In this document: piece after piece, positions 1 through 9,900 of the stretch
How the letters are laid out: each line of letters starts with the position of its first letter
Numbering within the stretch: position 1 is the stretch's first letter
Source of the DNA: Tillandsia leiboldiana
Lineage: Eukaryota; Streptophyta; Magnoliopsida; Poales; Bromeliaceae
Assembly (NCBI GenBank): GCA_029204045.2
Contig: JAQNDB010000274.1
Location: 1 to 64,000 of the forward strand
DNA length: 64,000 nucleotides
Direction of reading: 5' to 3'
The notes under the pieces: generated by a model
The model's database searches: none
Told to the model about the DNA's origin: nothing
The model's input: the letters and a program-made list of their open reading frames with translations, nothing else
Translations under genes and position numbers: made by a program

Positions 1-36
1 ACTTTTGTACTTTTGGTGAGGACTTGTGTTGTATAT
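1..36. other. Left flank of element A, unassigned
   Basis: Short AT/GT-rich stretch outside the 5' LTR of element A. The five bases before the LTR (TATAT) do not match the bases after the 3' LTR (GATGA), so no target-site duplication can be shown. Nothing else is recognisable. Confidence 0.4.
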
Positions 37-270
37 TGTAAAGTACCGGGGCATTGGATAGCGCGCCGACCACACAGATGGCTTGGAGCAGAGAGTTGCC
101 TTGGGCATGTTGCATTTGAGTTTACAGTGGATGCCGGGTTGATTCGGATCAACGCGGAAGCTCCAGCTCGATTCGGGGTTTTTCCGGGCTTTGTAGGCCG
201 ATTGAGGATGAGATTGGAAATTTCCGACTTCACCGTGGAGCGCCGGAAATTCAGGAACACTTGGAACAGG

Positions 271-837
271 TGTACTTTCAGATTACAGCGAAGTTCGGGA
301 GGTTCCGGACTGACGCGGAGGACCCGGAATCAAAAAGTGAGTCGGAACTGGCAATTTTGGAGCCGGTAATTGATTTGAGCACCCCGACTCAACGGACGAG
401 CTTTTTGAAGAGAAAAAGCTGTGGACACGTGTACTTTTGATTTACAGCGAAGTTCGGGAGGTTCCGGACCGACGCGGAGGACCCGGAGGCAAAAAGTGAG
501 TCGGAACTGGCAATTTTGGAGCCGGTAATTGATTTGAGCACCCCGACTCAACGGACGAGCTTTTTGAAGAGAAAAAGCTGTGGACACGTGTACTTTCGAT
601 TTACAGCGAGGTTCGGGAGGTTCCGGACTGACGCGGAGGACCCGGAGGCAAAAAGTGAGTTGGAACTGGCAATTTTGGGGCCGGTAATTGATTTGAGCAC
701 CCCGCCTCAACGGATGAGCTTTTTGGAGAGAAAAAGCTGTGAGCGCGTGTATTTTCGATTTACAGCGGAGTTCGGGAGGTTCCGGGCAGCGGCGGAGAGC
801 CCGAAGGCAAAAAGTGAGTTGGAGTTGGATTATTGGA
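271..837 (+). repeat. 159-bp tandem repeats in U3 of A
   Basis: Successive copies of TGTACTTTCGATTTACAGCG-type starts lie at 271, 430, 589 and 748, exactly 159 bp apart; the last copy is partial. The array lies upstream of the TATA box, where tandem repeats in plant LTRs usually act as enhancers (inference). The 3' LTR has the same four copies at 7178, 7337, 7496 and 7655. Confidence 0.95.
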
Positions 838-873
838 ATTAACTAATTAGTTAATTAATTAATAAAGCTTTTG

Positions 874-885
874 CTTTATATAAAG
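874..885 (+). promoter_or_regulatory. TATA box of A 5' LTR
   Basis: CTTTATATAAAG follows the tandem repeats and precedes a purine-rich leader, the expected place for the U3/R boundary. The 3' LTR equivalent (7783-7793) reads CTTTATAAAAG. Confidence 0.7.
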
Positions 886-1060
886 CCTCCACCTCTCCCT
901 CCCTCTGCAGCAGAGAAAGAAAGGAAAAGAGAAAGAAAGGAAAAGAAAAGAGAGGAAAAGGAAAAAGAAAAGGAAGAAGAGGGTTCTTGAGGTGATCTTG
1001 GATTTTTGGACTCGCCGTTGGAGGCCGCGTGGAGCTCGTGGGCGTGCGGCGAGCGGCAAC

Positions 1061-1069
1061 GAGGTAAGC
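1061..1069 (+). other. Putative 5' splice site in A leader
   Basis: GAG|GTAAGC, about 180 nt downstream of the TATA box. The 3' LTR copy (7973-7981) is the consensus GAG|GTAAGT. A matching acceptor (pyrimidine tract plus CAG ending at 5005) lies 10 nt before the gag ATG. Splicing would remove the GC-rich array, the rest of the LTR and the primer-binding site. Confidence 0.5.
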
Positions 1070-1199
1070 AATTTCTGATTTTTGAGGTTTCTTGGAGTTT
1101 TTGAGCTTTAGGGATTTTCTTAATTGGTTTTTAAAAGCTGAAAAAAATGGATTCTTGGATTTTTGGGATTTTCGGATTTTATCGGATTTTCTGTGGATT

Positions 1200-1900
1200 T
1201 GCCGTCGCCGGCGGCCGCGCGCGCGCGCAACGGCGCACGCGCGGCGCCAGGGTGCTGCTGTTGGCAGCACCCTGCGGCGAGGTGCCGCTGGGCGCGGCGC
1301 CGCGTGCAGCAAAGTGCTGCACGCGGCGCTGCCAGGCCGCGCGCAGGCGCGCGCGGCAGGCCCTGCCTGGCCGCGCGCAGGCGCGCGCGGCAGGGCCGCG
1401 CGCAGGCGCGCGCGGCAGGCCCTGCCTGGCCGCGCGCAGGCGCGCGCGGCAGGGCCGCGCGCGGGTGCGCGCGGCATGGCCGCGCGCGCGGCAGGGCCGC
1501 GCGCAGGTGCGCGCGGCAGGGCCGCGCGCAGGTGCGCGCGGCACCGCTTGGCCGCGCGCAGGTGCGCGCGGCATGGCCGCGCGCGGCAGGGCCGCGCGCG
1601 GGCCTGCGCGGGCCGCGCGGGCCGCGCGCAGGCGTGCGCGGGCCTGTGCGGGCGCGCGCTGCTGCGCGCAGCGCTGCGGGCTGCGCGCAGCGGACGCGCG
1701 CGCGCGGCGGGCTGCGCGCGGCCGCGCGCAGCGCCGCTGGGCGCCGCGCCCAGCGCCGCTGGGGCACTGCGCGACGCGCTCCAGCGTCGCGCAGCAGCCC
1801 CTGCGCCGCGCGGTTTGGCTTGGTGCCGCGCGGTGGGCCTCCCTCGTCGCGCGGCAGGGCTGGTGGACGCTCGGCGTGCTCCCGTACGGCGGGCGACACC
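1200..1900 (+). repeat. CpG-rich array of palindromic units (A)
   Basis: Repeated units built as GCCGCGCGC, a short centre such as AGG, then GCGCGCGGC. Each is self-complementary, separated by variants such as CAGGCCCTGCCTG. It also holds two strong hairpins at 1248-1274 and 1297-1329. It lies just downstream of the putative splice donor. The same arrangement is in the 3' LTR at about 8115-8820. Confidence 0.85.
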
Positions 1901-1919
1901 TCGGGTTGCGTGCCGGCGC

Positions 1920-2520
1920 CGTTTTTTTCCGCCGTCGGAGCCCGTTGGTCGCCGTCGGCCGCTGTTTTTCGCCGCCGCGAGTTGTTTTTCGCCGTCGGGC
2001 GCTGGTTTTCGCCGACGGAGCAGTTTTTCGCCGCCGCGCGCTGTTTTTCGCCGTCGGGCGCAGTTTTTCGCCGACGGAGCCGTTTTTCGCAGTTTTCGCC
2101 GGCAGATTTCGCAAGCGGTTTCGCGCGCAGGTTTCGCTGTTTTCCGCTGTTTTGCGAGCGGTTTTCGCAGGATTTTCGCAAGCTGATTTTCGAGCTGTTT
2201 TCCGCCGTCGGGCGCAGTTTTTCGCCGACGGAGCAGTTTTTCGCAAGCTGTTTTCGCAAGCCGGTTTTGAGCAGTTTTTGCAAGCAGTTTGTGAGCAGAT
2301 TTTGAGCGGTTTTCGCGAGCAGTTTCGCAGGGTTTTCGCGAACTGTCTCGCTAGCAGATTTTTCCTGTTTTTCGCCGTCGGGCGCTGTTTTTCGCCGACG
2401 GAGCTGTTTTTCGCCGCCGCGTGCTGTTTTTTTTTCGCCGTCGGGCGCTGTTTTTTTTCGCTGACGTAGGCTGTTTTCGCCGACGGAAGCTGTTTTTCGC
2501 CGTCGGATGCTCGGTTTTGA
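1920..2520 (+). repeat. Alternating CCGTCGG / CCGACGG array (A)
   Basis: T-rich spacers of the form GTTTTTCGCC alternate with CCGTCGG and its reverse complement CCGACGG, with some CCGCCGC variants. There are more than a dozen copies. Neighbouring heptamers can pair with one another. The array recurs at about 8825-9450 in the 3' LTR. Confidence 0.85.
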
Positions 2521-4728
2521 CTGTGTGGAGTGATTTTGCGATTTCTTCGCTTCTGGCAGCTTGCGGTGCGGTTTTTAGTTTCCGCGGGGCGCGCGGTCGT
2601 GTGGTTGGTCGCTGCGTGCTCCGATTCGCGTGCGGATTCTGGCATCGGGCTTCGTGTTGCGTGCGGACCCCTTGGAGGCCAAGTAAGCCGCTGAGCCAAT
2701 TGCAAGTGTCGACGAGCAATTGGTGGCTTTCTGAGGTGGGTTGGTTTTCTCTCCAAGTCTACGGACTTCCTTCTAATTCTATTGTGATAGGATTGCATGC
2801 TAGTTTAAGTGTTTTCTTGGAACTTAACTAGCACCCCCGTCATATGTGCATGAGTTTGACCAGACCATTTGTGAACCTTAATTTGGGCTAGGTTCCTTTG
2901 TGCTTTAGACATCCCGCACTTTTCATATCCTTCGGGACTTAGAGTTTCCTCGCCCGGGTAGTGGGCTGAGTGGTCTGAGTGTTGTGGGACGGGTGTTGCA
3001 CTCGGGCCCGGGGGGCCGAGTGGGGTCTGGTGGCTGGGTTAGGCCAGTGTTAGCATTTTGGGGAACCGTTTCAGATAAACGGTGGTCCCGGGGGTTTCCC
3101 TTTCCGCTGTTCTTCTCGTCACCACCAGGTTGGGATCGTGGTGCACGTGTGTTAGCAGGACCTTGAACCCAGAACCTTTTTGGATGAATACATGATTTTA
3201 GTCAGCCAATATTTCTTCCAAGCCTCGCAAGGTTGTCTGAGTCTGTTCTCGTCTGTTGGGACGAAGGCATCAGCTCTTCGAGGCTTGGGCATAAAACTTG
3301 ATTTCAAAGGGTTTTCCTAAAAGAGACTAAAAATCATTAAAAAGATGGATTTCTCTCATATCGAATGGTTTTCTGAAATAAATGACATGGTTTCTTATAA
3401 ACTTATCCACCCGAGCGGATTTGAGTGATCTGGGTTCTAAGGGCTGCTTTCTCTCTTGGGGACGTAGATGTTAGTCTCCCGGGGTTTCGGACCCTTCGTA
3501 GATCTGGCCGTGGAGTAGCTCCGGCCGTGAGTCGAGTGTTGAGTTCAGTGAGGTGTTGTTGAGGGAGCCGTTGGGAGAGACGGTGGTCCCAGCTGTGTAG
3601 TACCTTCGTTGAGTGGGTCTGTGTTGTGAGATTGAGTCGTGGAGGGTTCTCCGACTGAGTTTGTGCTTTGAGCATCGAGATACCGATCTGTTTGATCGAG
3701 GACCACATCCTGCAGGAGCCACTTGTGAGACAGTGATACTGATGAGATACTGGAGTTCGGTGGGGTCGCACCCCTCGAACCACGCCCCGGGTGCGTTGAT
3801 GATTCCGAGCCTGATGAGGCTGCGATGATGATACCGAGCCTGACGAGGCTGCGATGATGCGCCTAGTTCATATACTAGTGGTCGCTTGATACCCCTGGCC
3901 GTGCTACCATGGGGTCACTGTGTGAGATATCGAGTTTGTCCGTTGGGACACCCTGGTTGATACACCAGGGGCGCAGGCTTGACTCGACTGGACCCTGTGG
4001 GGCAGTCGCTGAGATTTGAGATACTCTGAGAGAGTGATGGTGTAGCATGTGTCGTAGTAGAGCGTCTTGGGCTTAGTATTTGCGACATATTGTCCGCAGT
4101 GAGTGACTGCATACCATCATCCATAGTCTCTTCTATTGAGCATAGTAGTTAGAGGCATGATAGCTGTAGATTCTTTTCCAGCTTATTATATTTATCATCA
4201 GTCTTTTCTCTATCTTATGCCTCTGGTAGACTTAGTGGGCAGACCGTGGTTCTTGGAGACGGTACCCACTGAGAACTACTGTAGGATGTAGTTCTCACAC
4301 CCTCTGTCGGTGACAGGTTGCTGAGGCTTTCTTCCGTTCCTGCTGTGCTTGACTGGACGGACCGAGGACAGGGAGTCGCGTGATAGTTCCCTACCAGCAT
4401 TGTTACTTTAGAGAGAGGTAGATGTACCATCCCGGATTGTGGGAGTGGGTTATGTTTCTGTTAGCTATCTCTCATTGGATTCGTAGATGTTGTATAGGTG
4501 GAACTTCTATTTGTATCTTTGATTTTGGGAGATAGGCTATGGTTGTAGCAGCTTTGTAGTTGAGAAAAATTTTATAGTACAGCTTTTTATCCGCTCTGAT
4601 ATCTGTGTAGCTGTAGTTTTGTCTTTTGCAGGCTAGACGCTTCGTCTGTACGGCAGTTTCCGTACAGATGGCGGATCTGTTAGCGAGCCCGGGTCGCAGT
4701 TTCGACCCCGGGGCGTGACAGATTAGAG

Positions 4729-4740
4729 TGGTATCAGAGC
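4729..4740 (+). other. Primer-binding site of A (tRNA-iMet)
   Basis: TGGTATCAGAGC, the standard complement of the 3' end of initiator tRNA-Met, after the 8-base spacer GATTAGAG that follows the LTR. Element G has the identical spacer and PBS. Confidence 0.9.
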
Positions 4741-5014
4741 CTAGGATATAGGTCATTGAGGACTTAGAAACCTAGGCTTGTGGTTGGACATTAGGATGAC
4801 TACGTGAGAGTCGTGACTGTTAGCGAGAGTCCAGATTGAGTTTTTGCCTCTCCCTTGGGTTGGGATGAGTGATTTGATATGTTATTCTCTCAAAGTGATT
4901 ATGTTGGCTGCAGACAACATAATACTTTAGGAAGGATAACAAATTTTAGACTCTCGCTGGATTGGGTCGTATGGTTGTTGTGTCCTGATGTTTGTTTTGT
5001 TTCAGTTACTTGCG

Positions 5015-5550
5015 ATGCCGCCGAGACGTCGTGCAGCGACGAGCGGGCGTTTGACCTCAGCTGAGGAGCCCGGACGGCGGGCTGCCGAGCAGGCTAGGCA
5101 GGGTGAGGTACAGGATCTGCGGGCTCAGGTGGCCCAGATGCCGGAGGCGTTGCGGCGCCAGGAGAAGAACATGGAGCGTGTGTTGCGCATGTTTGAGCTG
5201 AGAGCATCTCCCGGGGTATCGCCAGTAGTACTCCAGCCGCGACATTGACGATTTCGACCCTGGTCACACCACTGATGGTGCAGGAGCAGCGAGAGGTTGC
5301 CAACCGGTTATTCTACTTCATCCAGTCCCATCCCCTGCAGATTTTGGGATTTAAGTTGGGGGCCTTGGGAGGCCGAGAACTGGATCGCTGCTATGGAAAA
5401 GCTGTTCAAGGATTGTTCATCCAGGAGAAGCATCAGGGCGCTTGATCTTGCGCCTTTCGTTGGGACGCCGAGAGTTGGTGGCGTCGGGTTCGTCCTGTTG
5501 GACCACCGAGAGCGAGTTTCCGCGATGGTTGAGCAGTGGGCCCCTTGTCA
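5015..5550 (+). pseudogene. gag: Decayed gypsy gag of element A
   Basis: The reading frame from 5015 starts MPPRRRAATS and continues with an acidic, Q/R/E-rich helical stretch containing LRAQVAQMPEALRRQE. This is clearly the counterpart of LRAQLAQMSEAVQRQE in the Gag of element G. The frame stops at 5246-5248. About 120 nt further, in another frame, EAENWIAAMEKLF (about 5369-5407) is the conserved start of the retrotransposon Gag capsid domain (G has EAETWVTAMERHF). A frameshift and deletions therefore separate the pieces. No zinc knuckle or protease follows. A pyrimidine tract ending in CAG at 5005 directly precedes the ATG. Confidence 0.75.
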
Positions 5551-6927
5551 CCCAGGTTGAGGCTTCGGGGTTGTTTATGTTGAGAGGGAACTGCACCTGA
5601 ATATCTATTTCTTTGTGTATTCTCGGCGAGGGCCGACCGTATATGCAGCGATTGGGCATGTGCGATGGATTGACCGAGGATCACTGATCACGTCCAGGAG
5701 GGACGGAGATCGAGGGACCAGCTCCTGAGAGAGAGTCTTCCAGTGATGCCGATTTCGGGATAGTGGAGTGGATCGAGGTTGCCATGGTGCCAGCCTCAGG
5801 GTCATGTGTCTCAGAGGAGACAGAGACCTGGAGGTTCTCGGCAGTCGAGGCGCCAGGATACTGGATTGGAGACCGAGTTAGTGGTCGACATGGTTATGGA
5901 ACCTTGCAGCCGGGGCTGTGCCCGGTTAGTGTTCAGAACCCGGTAGGGGCTTTTTGAGCTTGCCTTGCGGTCAAGTGGATTGACTGAGGCCTGTGATTGT
6001 TAGTATTTGAAGGATCGAGTTCTCCAGCTGTGTTGAACGGGTTAGCAGCCGGGCCCGTCGTGGACATTTGGATTTATTTCCGAGGTGGCTTAGAGCTTCA
6101 AGATCACTGGAGGATAGGGCAGCAACTCCAAGAGGGGAGTTGTTGGTTGCCTAATCGAGGGATGTACCTGCGGAACTTGATTTTTTTGGTTGCTAAGGAG
6201 CAACGGGGGAGTTTTTGCCTTTTTGGAGACTTCGATTTTTGGAAGCCACCAGCCGCAGAGGTTTATGTTATAGACTTGAGTTTACGCGGGGAGTTTGGAC
6301 CGTGATTTTCGTCGGATAGGAGGAAGTGTAATTGTATCCTCGCACTTTATCAGCTTTTCTTCGTTGGAGTCGAACAAGGATTTGAGCTATCAGAAGCAAC
6401 CGAAGAAATTCTTGCTTGTGGAGTTATGGAATTTACGGTTGGTTTTACCCAGTGAGGGTTCGGTGGTGCCTGTATGTTGAGTTAGAGCGACCACCTGAGA
6501 GCCGAGAGGATGAGTTTGGGTTGCTGATTGGTGGGCGCCAGGTTAGCGGATCGCTTGGTACTTGGTATGACTTCCTTTCCTGGTGGTTGAGATCAGAGTT
6601 TTGCACCCCTACTTGGTTGAGTTGGTGGACTGTGGTTTTGGGTTGCGGCCACAGCAGGGACAACTTCAACATCTCTCTCTCCTTGTTTTTCCGTTTTAAC
6701 ACCGAAAATAGCAGCGGAATGAAAAATTTCGAAGGACTACTCCAGAAATGGAGGCGATGCGGGAACCGGTTCTTGTTTGATCGGGGTGAAGGCATCGGTC
6801 CTTTGGAATTTTCGGACTTTTGCTATTTTCGGTTGCTTTTCTTTTAAGAGAGAGTTGGAGTTGATGTTATTCTTGATGTGAGTTTCTTGTGGTAGGGTGT
6901 GTGTTTTGGTTTCGAGGACAAAACCTT
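5551..6927 (+). other. Non-coding interior of A, no recognisable pol
   Basis: About 1.4 kb with only short broken frames. No protease, RT, RNase H or integrase motif could be found in any frame. The last 50 bases (TTTCGAGGACAAAACC) match the usual end of gypsy pol plus the purine tract, so the 3' edge of the original interior is kept. Confidence 0.5.
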
Positions 6928-6943
6928 TTGAAGGAGGGGAGAA
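6928..6943 (+). other. Polypurine tract of A
   Basis: TGAAGGAGGGGAGAA immediately precedes the 3' LTR start (TGTAGAGTACC), as expected for the plus-strand primer site. Confidence 0.8.
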
Positions 6944-9900
6944 TGTAGAGTACCGGGACTTTGGATAGCGCGCCGACCACACAGATGGCTTGGAGCAGAG
7001 AATTGCCTTGGGCGTGTTCCATTTGAGTTTACAGTTGATGCCGGGTTGATTCGGATCAACGCGGAAGCTCCAGCTCGATTCGGGGTTTTTCCGGGCTTTG
7101 TAGGCCGAGTGAGGATGAGATTGGGAATTTCTGACTTCACCGTGGAGTGCCGGAAATTCGGGAACACTTGGAACAGGTGTACTTTCAGATTACAGCGGAG
7201 TTCGGGAGGTTCCGGACTGACGCGGAGGACCCGGAGTCAAAAAGTGAGTCGGAACTGGCAATTTTGGAGCCGGTAATTGATTTGAGCACCCCGACTCAAC
7301 GGATAAGCTTTTTGAGGAGAAAAAGCTGTGGACACGTGTACTTTTGATTTACAGCGAAGTTCGGGAGGTTCCGGACTGACGCGGAGGACCCGGAGGCAAA
7401 AAGTGAGTCGGAACTGGCAATTTTGGAGCCGGTAATTGATTTGAGCACCCCGACTCAACGGACGAGCTTTTTGAAGAGAAAAAGCTGTGGACACGTGTAC
7501 TTTCAATTTACAGCGAGGTTCGGGAGGTTCCGGACTGACGCGGAGGACCCGGAGGCAAAAAGTGAGTTGGAACTGGCAATTTTGGAGCCGGTAATTGATT
7601 TGAGCACCCCGCCTCAACGGATGAGCTTTTTGGAGAGAAAAAGCTGTGAGCGCGTGTATTTTCGATTTACAGCGGAGTTCGGGAGGTTCCGGGCAGCGGC
7701 GGAGAGCCCGAAGGCAAAAAGTGAGTTGGAGTTGGAGTTTTTGGAGTTAATTAATTAATGGATTTAATTATTAAAGCTTTTGCTTTATAAAAGCATCCGC
7801 CACCCACCCTCTGCAGCAGGAAAAAGAAAGAAAGAAAGAGAGAAAGAAAGAAAGGAAAAGAAAAGAGAGGAAAAGGAAAAAGAAAAGAAAGAAAAGGGAT
7901 TGGAGCTTCTTGGATTTTTGGACTCGCCGTTGGAGGCCGCGTGGAGCTCGTGGGCGTGCGGCGAGCGGCGACGAGGTAAGTAAAATTCCGATTTTTGGGT
8001 TTTTAGTGGTTTGGTGCAGTTTTTCTTGTGCTTTGGGCTTTTAATTGGTTTTTAATTGGCTAAAATTGAATTTTCGGATTTATCGGATTTTTCGGGGCTT
8101 TTGTTGGATTTGCCGTCGCCGGCGGCCGCGCGCGCGCGCAACGGCGCACGCGCGGCGCCAGGGTGCTGCTGTTGGCAGCACCCTGCGGCGAGGTGCCGCT
8201 GGGCGCGGCGCCGCGTGCAGCAAAGTGCTGCACGCGGCGCTGCCGGGCCGCGCGCAGGCGCGCGCGGCAGGCCCTGCCTGGCCGCGCGCAGGTGCGCGCG
8301 GCAGGGCCGCGCGCAGGTGCGCGCGGCAGGGCCGCGCGCAGGTGTGCGCGGCGCTGCCTGGCCGCGCGCGGGCGCGCGCGGCAGGGCCGCGCGCAGGTGC
8401 GCGCGGCACTGCTTGGCCGCGCGCGGGTGCGCGCGGCATGGCCGAGCGCGGGCGCGCGCGGCAGGGCCGCGCGCGGGCCTGCGCGGGCCGCGCGCAGGCG
8501 TGCGCGGGCCTGCGCGCGGCATGGCAGGCGTGCGCGGGCCTGCGCGGGCGCGCGGGCGCGCGCTGCTGCGCGCAGCGCTACGGGCTGCGCGCAGCGGCCG
8601 CGCGCGCGCGGCGGGCTGGGCGCGGCCGCGCGCAGCGCCGCTGGGCGCCGCGCGCAGCGCCGCTGGGTCACTGCGCGACGCGCTCCAGCGTCGCGCAGCA
8701 GCCCCTGCACCGCGCCGTTTGGCTTGGTGCCGCGCGGTGGGCCTCCCTCGTCGCGCGGCAGGGCTGGTGGACGCTCGGCGTGCTCCCGGACGGCGGGCGA
8801 CACCTCGGGTTGCGTGCCGGCGCTGTTTTTTCGCCGTCGGAGCCCGTTGGTCGCCGTCGGCCGCTGTTTTTCGCCGTCGGTCGCTGGTTTTCGCCGACGG
8901 AGCAGTTTTTCGCCGCCGCGCGCTGTTTTTCTCCGCCGCGCGCTGTTTTTCGCCGACGGAGCCGTTTTTCGCAGTTTTCGCCGGCAGATTTCGCAAGCGG
9001 TTTCGCGCGCAGGTTTCGCTGTTTTCCGCTGTTTGGCGAGCGGTTTTCGCAGGATTTTCGCAAGCTGATTTTTGAGCTGTTTTCGCCGTCGGGCGATGTT
9101 TTTCGCCGACGGAGCAGATTTTCGCAAGCTATTTTCGCAAGCCGGTTTTGAGCAGTTTTTGCAAGCAGTTTGTGAGCAGATTTTGAGCGGTTTTCGCGAG
9201 CAGTTTCGCAGGGTTTTCGCGAACTGTCTCGCTAGCAGATCTTGCCTGTTTTTCGCCGTCGGGCGCTGTTTTTCGCCGACGGAGCTATTTTTCGCCGCCG
9301 CGTGCTGTTTTTCGCCGTCGGGCGCAGTTTTTCGCTGACGGAGCTGTTTTCGCCGCCGCGTGCTATTTTCCGCCATCGGGCGCTGGTTTTCGCTGACGGA
9401 GGCTGTTTTCGCCGACGGAAGCTGTTTTTCGCCGTCGGATGCTCGGTTTTGACTGTGTGGATTGATTTTGCGATTTCTTCGCTTCTGGCAGCTTGCGGTG
9501 CGGTTTTAGCTTCCGCGGAGCGCGCGGTCGTGTGGTTGGTCGCCGCGTGCTCCGTTTTGCGTGCGGTTTCTGGCATCGGGCTTCGTGTTGCGTGCGGACC
9601 CCTTGGAGGCCAGGTAAGCCCGCTGTGCCAATTGCAAGTGTCGACGAGCAATTGGTGGCTTTCTGAGGTGGGTTGGTTTTCTCTCCAAGTCTACGGACTT
9701 CCTTCTAATTCTAATGTGTTAGGATTGCATGCTAGTTTAAGTGTTTTCTTGGAACTTAACTAGCACCCCCGTTATATGTGCATGAGTTTGACCAGACCTT
9801 TTGTGAACCTTAATTTGGGCTAGGTTCCTTTATGTTTTAGACATCCCGCACTTTTTATATCCTTCGGGACTTAGAGTTTCCTCGCCCGGGTAGTGGGCTG

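Larger units (their letters stand above)
37..4720 (+). repeat. 5' LTR of element A (4684 bp)
   Basis: Begins TG and ends CA. In order it holds: four 159-bp tandem repeats (271-837), a TATA box (874-885), a purine-rich leader (905-990), a splice-donor-like GAG|GTAAGC (1061-1069), two strong hairpins (1248-1329), a CpG-dense palindromic array (about 1200-1900), an array of alternating CCGTCGG/CCGACGG heptamers (about 1920-2520) and about 2.2 kb of less structured U5-like sequence. Long open frames on both strands across 1092-2798 are by-products of GC-rich repetition, not genes. Confidence 0.92.

Noticed and set aside
271..837. CRISPR-like regular repeats
   Set aside because: Contiguous 159-bp tandem copies without spacers, in a eukaryotic LTR.
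1092..2798. Open frames of 360-540 aa on both strands in the A LTR (also 8045-9376)
   Set aside because: They overlap on both strands and in several frames, consist of Arg/Ala/Gly or Phe/Arg/Ser repeats, and arise from CpG-rich repeats that lack stop codons.
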